Shown one piece after another: positions 25,128 to 36,000 of a stretch of DNA of 64,000 nt. Below the pieces are notes generated by a model, which was not told the DNA's origin, made no database searches, and saw nothing but the letters and a program-made list of their open reading frames with translations. The translations under genes were made by a program, and so were the position numbers. Within the stretch, counting starts at the first letter, position 1. Each line of letters begins with the position of its first letter. The stretch is from JAIROC01 sp031553535 (GTDB taxonomy: Bacteria > Bacteroidota > Bacteroidia > Bacteroidales > WCHB1-69). The DNA lies in NCBI GenBank assembly GCA_031553535.1, contig JAVBLM010000014.1, positions 1 through 64,000 on the forward strand, written 5' to 3'.

Positions 25128-26831
25128 ATGAGAAGATTTATACTATTATTACTTATCATATACAGCCATATAGCAGTTTATGGAGATGCTTTGTCTCAGT
25201 ATAAAGACCTTTTTGATAAATCAAAGAAAGAATTTGACAATCAAAATTATGTAAAATCCCTGGAATATCTGTTGGAAGCCAAATCAATAGCAGAAACCAA
25301 CAACTGGCTTAATATGCGGATGCATGCATTAAATAATATGGCCCTTGTTTATACCGAAATACCGGATTATGAAAAAGCAATGGAATGTTATCTCGAGGCT
25401 TATCAAATAACGATAAAAGAGCCGTCCAAAGAAGAAGAAATATGTATCTTGAACAATATCTCTCATTTATACTCCATCAATAAAGACTTCGATAAGGCAA
25501 AAGAATATGTACGTAAGGCATATGAAGGAGCAATCCAGTTACAGGATAGCTTACGGGCAGGAAGGTATGCAACAAATTTAGGATCTTTTGCGAATCAAAC
25601 AGGAGACTTGGAACAGGCCGAGAAATACCTAAACATTGCTATGATAATGTTAAAGGATCAAACGGGGGATTCTTCCCTACTACTTATTACAAAACTTGTA
25701 AAGGTAGAAAACCTGTATCTGAAAAAAGAATACCAAATGGCTGAAAAGTTGGCCTTGGTGGTATTAGAGCAGACTTCAGAAATACAGGATAATGATTTAA
25801 AAATAGAATGTTTATTAAGGCTTTCTAAAATATATCAACAGAAAAAAGAATTTCAAAAGGCAATTAAAGCAGCAAAAGAGGCTTTAACCAGTAATCCTAA
25901 ACTACCCGCTACTATTGAAATATATCAACAATTGTCTGATCTTTACCGGGATATCGATGTTCCTTATTTAGCCTTGCAGTATCAAGATTCTGTAATGACG
26001 AAGAGAGATTCTTTAATCGAAATAAAAGACCGAGCGCAATTAATGAATAATCAGATAAAATTCGATTTGATTAATTCGGAAAAAGAACTTGCCGAGAATA
26101 AGGCAAAACAAAAGACAGAACGATTGCTTTTTATTTTTATCATTGCATTTATAATTGTCTTTGTGTTAATATTAATATGGGTATTTCGAATTCAATCTAC
26201 GAAAAACAAACAGATGAAAATTATTACCGGGCTTGAATTGGAAAAAGAGAAAAATGAAAAGCTATTGCTGGAACAACAGTTAAAAGAACAAGAAACATTA
26301 ACCTTATTATCACAAGAACAATTGAATAATGAGAAATTACTTCTCAAGCAACAATTACATGAGCAGGAAGTTTTATCTTTATTGGAACAAGAACGGTTAA
26401 ATGATGAAATAGATGCGAAAAACAGACAATTGACATCGAAAATATTATTTCAATCAAGCAGAAATGAATTAATTGAAGAAATCATTCACAATTTGACGGA
26501 AATACCCAACCAATCCGAAAACCCGGTATTAAGATCAGTAATCAGAAAATTGAAAGCACAAATAAAGGAGTCTACGGATTGGAACAGCTTTCTTACCTAT
26601 TTCGAACAGATCAATCCTTCTTTTTTGTCGTCTTTGAAAGCAAAGCACCCTGATTTGACCGCAAACGAGATCCGTTTACTATCCTACATGTATCTTAATC
26701 TGGATACAAAAGAAATCTCAAAGTTGCTTAATATTACACCTAATTATTGCAGAAAGAAAAGACAACGGCTCTCTAAAAAGATGAAGATCCCTACATCCAG
26801 CATGTATAATTATTTGATCAATATCGTTTAA
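25128..26831 (+). CDS. R3: TPR-containing membrane-bound regulator with LuxR-type HTH
   Basis: This 567-residue member of the R1/R2 family has a signal or anchor segment (RRFILLLLIIYSHIAVYG) and a TPR region (about 20-290; LNNMALVYTEIPDYEKAMECY, KAKEYVRKAYEGA). A transmembrane helix lies at about 331-355 (LLFIFIIAFIIVFVLILIWV). The coiled coil has two 26-residue units like R2. The HTH is intact (HPDLTANEIRLLSYM then TKEISKLLNITPNYCRKKRQRL). It lies 209 bp before giant gene C and is the likely regulator of that gene. The ATG at 25128 is well placed after a consensus -7 box and directly starts the signal segment. Confidence 0.8.
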   Translation: MRRFILLLLIIYSHIAVYGDALSQYKDLFDKSKKEFDNQNYVKSLEYLLEAKSIAETNNWLNMRMHALNNMALVYTEIPDYEKAMECYLEAYQITIKEPSKEEEICILNNISHLYSINKDFDKAKEYVRKAYEGAIQLQDSLRAGRYATNLGSFANQTGDLEQAEKYLNIAMIMLKDQTGDSSLLLITKLVKVENLYLKKEYQMAEKLALVVLEQTSEIQDNDLKIECLLRLSKIYQQKKEFQKAIKAAKEALTSNPKLPATIEIYQQLSDLYRDIDVPYLALQYQDSVMTKRDSLIEIKDRAQLMNNQIKFDLINSEKELAENKAKQKTERLLFIFIIAFIIVFVLILIWVFRIQSTKNKQMKIITGLELEKEKNEKLLLEQQLKEQETLTLLSQEQLNNEKLLLKQQLHEQEVLSLLEQERLNDEIDAKNRQLTSKILFQSSRNELIEEIIHNLTEIPNQSENPVLRSVIRKLKAQIKESTDWNSFLTYFEQINPSFLSSLKAKHPDLTANEIRLLSYMYLNLDTKEISKLLNITPNYCRKKRQRLSKKMKIPTSSMYNYLINIV

Positions 26832-26923
26832 TTTCGAAACAAACACCCTGTTTTCACAATTAATCATCCTGAAATAACTATCTTTTAGCAAAAATTGCAT
26901 TCTATTAATATTTTTCTTTGTCT

Positions 26924-26931
26924 TATTTTTG
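26924..26931 (+). promoter_or_regulatory. Possible -7 box of giant gene C
   Basis: TATTTTTG lies 109 bp before the start codon, a leader length similar to gene A. The flanks do not clearly match the block shared by A and B. Confidence 0.35.
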
Positions 26932-27040
26932 TACCCAAAGTGTCTCGTTTTTATCCCATGCATGAACTAAATAAAGTTACTTATTCTTCTATTTTCGCAA
27001 AGTGAATTTTAAAGAAATTGTTTAATTTAAATTTTGTGTT

Positions 27041-30000
27041 ATGAGAAAATTGACATTCATTTTAGGAATATTGGCTTTATCATTGCAATATTCTTTTTCT
27101 CAGTCTTTTCATGTTATCGAAAATTTCGATAGCGGTACCAATGGGTTTACGGCGTCAGGTAATTCGTCGGCACAACCCTGGAGTCTTACAACGGTGTATT
27201 CTGTAAGTACGCCTAATTCATACTTAGGTAAAATACCGACTACATCCGGTTATTCTATTATTTTAACTTCACCTACCTATGATCTTACCAATTATTTATA
27301 CGTTTATCTACACTTTGATCACATCTGTAAAGTAGATTTAAGTGATACTATTCGGATAGAATACTCGGAAGAAATAAATGGGACATTTTCCAGCTGGAAA
27401 CCATTACCTTTAGCCTCTTACAAAGGAGGGTCTATCCGTTATACGCCTCAAATGGCATTTAATGAAGGAAGTTATCCGGATTGGGATCCAAATGCTAATT
27501 CCAATCCTGCCGCATCATGGTGGAAACATGAAACATTTGATCTTTATTCCGTTGTAGGTGGGGCAAAAACGCAATTCCGCTTTGTTATCAAAAAAGGGAC
27601 CAACCCCGTATCGTTTATGCGTTATGGCTGGTTGGTCGACAACGTTGAAGTAATAGGAGAAGTTTTTGAGATTAAAGCGCCTACTGTAGAGTTTATCGAT
27701 CCTGTAACGGATACGATTACTACTACCGGACCTTTTGACATTCAGGCAAAAGTAAAGACAAATACTTCTTATCCAATCCAACAACCTCATCTGGTTTATA
27801 CTTCGTCATCTGATAATGATCCTCCTCAAACGGTTTCCGTCGCCATGCAAAATATGGAAGGAGATTCTTTATGGAAAGCAACGATCCCTGCATTTGTTAT
27901 AGGGACAACCGTAACATATTCTATCACAGGTGAAGATATGAGAGGAAATACAGATTCCGTAAAAGAAAGCTATTATATAAAATCACCTGTTTCGGACAGT
28001 AATTCTGTTATATTGGATAGTTTTGATGCTCCTTTACAATGGCAAGTTGAGGCAGGAATTCCTATAGATATAGATATTACAATACGTAATGTAGGAATTA
28101 AAGATTTAGATTCCGTGCTTGTCTCCTGGACACTCAATGGAGATACCATAGATGCTTTCATATGGAAATCCAACAGTGGCGGGTTGCCTTGGAATTTCAC
28201 AGATTCTGTAAGAGTAGGTTCTTACACGCCAAGACCGGATATGTATGATACAATCGTTGTTTGGATTAGTATGCCCAATGGAGAAACTGATCCGAACCTT
28301 ATAAGGGACCGAAGAACAACAACTATCTTATACGGTTGTACAGGAGGCTTGGAAGGAGAATATATTGTAGGGCCTTATCCGGGAGCACATTATGCTAATC
28401 TTGGTGCTATTTTATCACGGATACAGGATTGTCATTTGGCAGATCATATTGTTATAAAGCTACAGGATACAACCTACACTACAGGCTGGACTATCTCAAA
28501 TCTGAAAGACGCGGTTTATGATAAAACAATAACCATTACATCTTTATCCGGTACAAGAGAGAGCGTAGTAATAAAACCGTCTTCCGGTGTCGGAATTACA
28601 TTAAGCAATACGAACAATCTTATCCTGGATGGGATTTCCATACAAACATCGGGTTCTCATAGTATCGATTTCAGTAATATGTGCGAGAATATTACAGTAA
28701 ATAATTGTAAAATAACAGTATCTAACGGATATGGTATTAATGCTTCTACCGGGGCTGCAGGATCAAGCCTTACCGTTAAAAATTCTTTGATTGATGGAGC
28801 AGGTACCGCTATATATTTTCTAGGGACAACATCAAACCGACATAAAAACATTACAATTGACAATAATACTTTTTCAAATACTACCGGTACATCATTATCA
28901 CTCCAACGGTGTTTAATTAACAGTGTTTCATATAATACCATCACGGCCCATCCTACTTCCGGAAGTAGCTGGAAGGGTATATATATCACTGATACTCCCA
29001 AAGGGGGGAAAGTCATAGGAAATAAAATACATAGCGTCAATAATGTAAATACCACTAAAACAGGGTTTGAAATAACTTCATCTACCAGTGATTCATTATT
29101 TTTAGCAAATAATGAAATACATATTTCCTACATAGGATCTTCAACTTCTATTGGAATAAGAGTTAATGGATTAACTAATTCCCAATGTCTACACAATACG
29201 GTTGTATTAACCGGAAGCGGTCAGTTAAGAGCTTTTTCCTGGGAAGGGACCAATAGCAATGTATCGTTATTAAACAATATTCTTGTTGCCAATGGAACAA
29301 ATAGTACTACATTTGGCCTTTACATGGCAAATGCTTATGCCTCTTCGAATAATATAGATTATAACAATTATTATTCATCCGCTAAACTAGCTTCTGTTAA
29401 CCGGATAGATAAAGCAACATTACCGGAATTGCAATCTACAATTACAAGTGATAAGTATTCCGTAAATCAGTATCCCGGTTTTATAGATTCAACTGCAGAT
29501 CTACAGTTGAGCAATTACGATCCGTTCTATTGTCCTGTTCTTTCAAATGTTTTAACAGATTTTACAGGCAATCCACGTATTGGAACGACAAACATGGGTT
29601 GTTATACTTTTAACTATCAATCGAATGCACAATTAGTAGAAGTCTTAAACTGGCCACAAACACCCATGACAACCGACACGGACAGTATATGGGTTGTTAT
29701 ACGAAACGGAGGACATTCCACTATAACATCAACAACTGTCAGCTATACAATGAATGGAACAACCGATACAAAAAACGGGAATGGTTCTTTGGATACAGAT
29801 GAAAAGGAAGCCATTTATTTGGGCAGAATTTCTTATCAAAAAGGATATAACAATTTAATGGTTTGTTTGAATAGTTCAACCCCGGCAGATGTATTATCAT
29901 TGGATGATACATTGCGGTTGCGTACCTACGCATGTAGCGGAGCTTTGCCTGCCGGAACTTATACTGTAGGAGATTCGCCGACTCATGATTTTATTGATAT

Positions 30001-33000
30001 GGAAGAAGTTGCTTTGCATTTGACACAGTGCGGTATCAGCGGGCCGGTTACAATTAATTTTTCCAATGGAATATATGTTCAAAATACGTCAATTGGCAGT
30101 ATTCCGGGAAGCAGCACTACCAACACTGTCACTATTTCTTCCATTTCAGGAAACAGGGAGAGTGTTACTTTCCAACGCAGTGATAACGGATTGTCTATGC
30201 AGGCTCCGATTATGCTGGAAGGAGCTTCCAATATAATCTTCAAAAACGTATCATTCAGTGGGGTATCTCCGCATTCCAATCCCAGCTATTCGTACGCCTA
30301 TGCATTAAACATCAATGCCCCGAGTCAAAATATAATAGTTGATAGCTGTCATTTGTATGTTCCGGCCGGTGTAGGACAATCAAATGATAATCATGTAGTG
30401 TTAAGGGCAGCATCAATATCGAGGGATATTCATATAATGAATAGCCTGATTGAAGGCGGATACACAGGAATTAGAGTTGACGGGCAAGCAAACAACATAA
30501 GAGCAAACAACATTACAATAGAAAACAATATCATTAGAAATGTTGATGGCTATGGAATATATCTATATGCGGCAAATGGAAACATATTACGAAATACTAT
30601 CACACAACGAAGCGGAGATTTTGACCAAACAAATAATCTTTCGGGAATATATTCGCAATATTCACGCGGCGATATCATCGGAAATAGAATTTATGCACTT
30701 GCTATAAGCGCAGGTATATATACGGTCAATTTCAATGCGGCAAATAACCGAGGGTTAATTGCAAATAATGAAATTATTGGCAATGTAAGAAACAATGCTG
30801 CCCAGAATAAATGCGGAATATATTTGGGCAATTCTACCTATCCCTCTTATGCCAATGTGTATCATAATTCTATTTTTATTGAAGCAACTTATGTTCCTAC
30901 CAATAATAATCCTGTAACAGGAATTCATGTAGTAACTCCCAGTACAACCGTTGCTATCAGAAATAATAATTTAGTAACAAATACTGTAAACGTTAATTAT
31001 CCTTTATATTTAGGAGCGAATACGGGCTTTCAATGGGTTATAGAAGGAAATAATTATTACAGTAAAACAGGAGTTATTGGTTTTGCACAGGGAGAGAGTC
31101 TCCGAACGTTGGCAGCATGGAGAAAGATTGTTTATTCAGATGGCACATCGGTAAATATAAGTCCTCGATTTTTCGATCCGGGCAAGGATTTGACTCTTTC
31201 GGATTATTCCGGAATTACAGCTACACCGCTTTCTCTGGTCTCCGACGATATCAATCATGTCACACGTGTCAACCCCACTACCATAGGAGCTTATCAATAT
31301 GAATATAAGAACAATGATGCCAAACCCAACATGTTGCTTGCCCCTTCTCCCCTTGTTGAGACAGGCGTTCCCACCTTCGGAAAGGTAAGCATACAAAACC
31401 TGGGATTGGATACACTTAAAAGTATTGAGATAACCTATATGCTCAATGGACAAACCATCGCTACTCAATCATGGACAGGAAGACTGGCACAAGGTGAAAT
31501 TTCGGATACCATTCCATTAAATACGGCTTTTTCTCCAATAGAAGGAATGAACTCACTGACTATTTATACGCATTCCCCCAACGGGCAACCGGATGAATTT
31601 GCATATAACGACACCCTGGTTTCCGAAATCTATGCCTGTACAGGAGATCCTATCAGCGGACCGTTTACCCTCAATCAGAATGGGAACGAAGACTTCGCCA
31701 GCTTTGCCGAAGTTACCAATAAGCTGACCAAGTGCGGAATCTCCGGGCCGGTAACCATTCATGTTGTTCCGGGCGTTTATAATGAGGATATAGTATTGGG
31801 AGCCATTATCGGATCAAGCGCTGTAAATACCGTAACGTTTGTTCCTTCAACCATAGGCGAAGTATCCATTGTCGGACCGAAAACAGCTCTTACTTTGACA
31901 AATACTTCTCATGTTTATTTCAAAGATATTTCCATCTATGGAAAAGAAAAAGCAATTGTGTTTGAAAAAACATGTACGGATATTGAATTCAGAAGATGTA
32001 ACATTGTCGCAGATACAACAGCCACGACCGTTGGATACCAATGTGTTTACTATAATAATGAAGCCGGCTCGGGAAATAAATTAGACAATATTCGTTTGAT
32101 AAACAATAGTATCAAAGGAGGATATAGCAATATTCATTTCGTATACCCTGGCAGTGATTATTCCAATATGGGACATTTGACTATTGACAGCAATAGAATG
32201 GAAAAAGCGTATGCTGCCGCTACTGCTACTGCTTCGGTGCTTATCAATGGATTTACATCTTTGGAAAGTTTCTCCAACAATATTATTACTACACGTAATA
32301 TATCTGCAGCACAAAGAGGTGTTCTTTTACAAAATCTCTGGATTACCGGAAAGATGACAAAAAACAAAATTATTGTAAACAGTACTTCCGGTTCTTCTTC
32401 TGTGTTACAATTAGTAACTGTGAATAATGGAAGTGTATTTTATGATACATATGGAAATGCATTGATTACAAATAATGAAATTATAAGATCAAGCCTCACA
32501 GGAGGAACCGGAATTGGTATTAGATTTGAAACAAGCAATGCTGATTTTTTCCATAACACAGTTCTTCTCAATGTCTATTCAGGTGGAACAGGATATGCTG
32601 CGCAGATCAACAGCATTGATCGTTCTCTAAGAATAAAGAATAATATAATTTTTGCACACGGTAGCGCCTCCTATCCTACAACCCCTGTAGCTTTGTCAAC
32701 GAACAACAATAGAATTCATGCCAGTAGAGATGTCGGTACGGAATTGGATTACAACAATTATTATTGCTTAAATGGGCAAAATCTCGCAATGTTGGGATAT
32801 CAATTAAATCCGGTTAATTTTGACATGACTCATCTCAGACAGATAACAGGTCAAGACGAGCATTCTACTAATATTTTACCCACTTTTGTAAACGACAATA
32901 TAAGTTTGGAATTAAAATCTGTTGTGGGATTTCAGGTTCCCGCACTTGTAGAAGTCCCGGAGGATTTTAACGGAAACAGCCGCTTACAACCCACCTATAT

Positions 33001-36000
33001 GGGAGCTCATGGAGGAACATCTGAAAACATAATTGATGCCCATATACTTTCTTTTATTGGCCTAGATGAAGCCATGGCAGATGGAAATTCTTATCCAATC
33101 AGCATTGTTATTGGTAATAATGGAAATACAATTATACCACAATCTGCGGGAAGTGTTTCCGGCACTGTTAATGCTATTCCATTTAATTCAATTACAGCAC
33201 CGAAAAAAGCTCTTGCTTATCAAGAGACTGATACCATTGCATTAGGGACATTTATCTTCAACACAGCAGAAAATCCGCTTATTGCAGCGGTTACTTTATC
33301 CGGAGATACAAATCAGAGAAATGATACAATTAAGATTTCCCGGAGTATGTGTAATGAACGTATAGAAGGAACTTATACTGTAGGAGCATCCAGCCCGGAC
33401 TTCGATGAATTTAATACATTCTGGACAAAGGCACAATCTTGCGGAATCGGTGGCAATGTTATATTACAGTTTGAAACGGGAACCTATTCCGGCACAATGA
33501 ATTTAAGCAATTGGGATGATTTCTCCAACGGATATACTTTAACTATTACGTCATTGAAACAACACCAGGATAGTGTAATATTCACTCATACTGCCAATTT
33601 GATGACTTTCAATAAAACCTCAAATGTAGTTTTGGATAAGATTACATTAGATGCATCAACGGCTGGAAACACAGTTCAATTCTCAGGCAATACAAGCAAT
33701 ATTATTATTGCAAACAGCAAAATAATGGCGAATCCGGTAGATACTTCCAATACAAATAGATGTATTTATAAGGGAACTACAGGAACCTTAAACGGTTTAA
33801 CAATTGAAAATTGTGTGATTAATGGAGGACATACGGCCATTACATTATCCGGTCAGGATTATGATTACACGAAAAACATTATAATTGACGGTAATACTAT
33901 CTCCAATCAGGCATCAAGAGGAATTTACGGTAATTATTCGAGATTGTGGAAAATTACAAATAACAAAATAACAGCACGATCTTCTTCTATGACATCTCCT
34001 TCCTGGACAGCAATATCTGTAAATCAATCAAGAGAAAGTATGACTATTGAGTCAAACAGAATATTTGCAGGCAATAGTTCAATAAGCGATTCATTATATG
34101 GAATTCAAACACAAAACATATATGTTGGTTCTGTTGTAAATAATGATATTTATCTCTATTCCAATGCTTCCTTAGTGAGAGGTATAGAAATTCAAACACC
34201 AAAAGATGTAGCCTTTTTGCATAATAGTGTTTTTGTTACAGGCTCAGGTGGAACAACTTCTTTTACGGCAGCCTATTTGAATGTGGGAACAACAGCTTAT
34301 AATACAAATATCTACAACAATGTCTTTGTTGCAGAAGGAGGAGAAAACCCGTATGCTATTTATTTTGACGGAGAGAGTTATACCCCTAATTTATTCCCTT
34401 ATTACCGTACCAATGGCAATGTTTATTATTCGTCTATCAACCTTGCTTATGTATCGGGAAACGCATGTCCCAACATAGAAACATGGAAATTTATTGCCTT
34501 AAATGATACCAATTCGGTGAGCATTCGTCCTGCATTTATAAATATCAACCAGGATTTACGCATTGAAACGGCTTATGACCTACTAATCAACAGGCTGCCG
34601 CAGATTGACAAAGATAAGGACGGTATTCTACGGAATCCATCTACCGCAAGAGGGGCTTATGAATTTAATTATGCCAATGTGGATGCATCTTTAGTGCAAT
34701 TTGTAAACACGAGCGTTCCGGAAATAAATCAGGATATGAATGTTTCCGTAGAATTAATAAACCTGGGAACAACTTCATTGATTTCAGCCACTATCAAATG
34801 GTCGATAAATGGTGTTATGCAAGATTCGGTAATCTGGTCAGGGAATTTAACCATGGCTCAGAAACAGACTGTTTTCCTGGGAAGCACACCGCTCATTTGG
34901 GGAAGAAATGATATCAAGGCATGGGCTTCCACAGCTTATGACATAAATAATGGAAACGATACGATCGAACTGGTAGTATATCCATGCTCAGGTACGATGG
35001 AGGGAACATTTACCATTGGCGGGCAAACGCCTGATTTTACAACCATAAATGATGCGATAACGGCATTGGGTATTTGTGGTATCTCCAAACCTGTTGTATT
35101 GGAATTGGCTCCCGGAACGTATCCCGATATTATGTTATTGGATAGTATTCCGGGAATGAGTACAACAAATACCATTACGTTTACTTCTGCCGGTGGAAAT
35201 CCGAACAATGTAGTAATTTCCACTAATTCTGTCGGAATTATACTTCGTAATATAAGTCACTTGCGATTCGAAAACATGACTATAGACGCAACAAGGGGAA
35301 GCAAAGGTATTCAGTTTTTGTCGGGCTGTGAAGATATTGAAATCCGCAATTGCAGGATTTTACTCAACACAACATCCGTTTTAAATACTCATGCCGGGAT
35401 TAGTAAGGGTAATTCGGTAGGAATAGCAAATAATATCCGCATTATAAACAACACAATCAATGGAGGATATTATGGTATTCATTTTAACGGAGGCATTTCA
35501 ATTGCTGATTATGGGACAGATATAATCATTGACAGTAACACCATTACGAATAATTACGGAGAAGGAATAAGAGTATTGTATTCGCATATTCCAAGTCTTT
35601 CTTACAATAGGATAGAAGCTACCAATAGTTCGACATTCAGCAATTGGTATGGAATATATCTGGAATACAGCAATGGTATTGTAAATGCAAACAGGATTTT
35701 ACAGCAAAGTATGATAAATCTACCCAGAGGAATATATCTAAAGCATTTTAATTACTATTTGGTAGAAAATGATACGGGATTAATATCCAATAACGAAATT
35801 ATTATTCATGGATTATCTTATGCTGATGTTCTTTTTTCCGGCATTCATATAGATTCGTATATAACAGCAGATATTGTCAATAATTCGATTCTGGCAAATG
35901 GTTCTAATAGTATTGGCACAGCCCTATATCTTGGATATACCGGTATATCCGGAAGTATCAAAAACAATATACTGATAAGCACAACCGACAATCCTGCGAT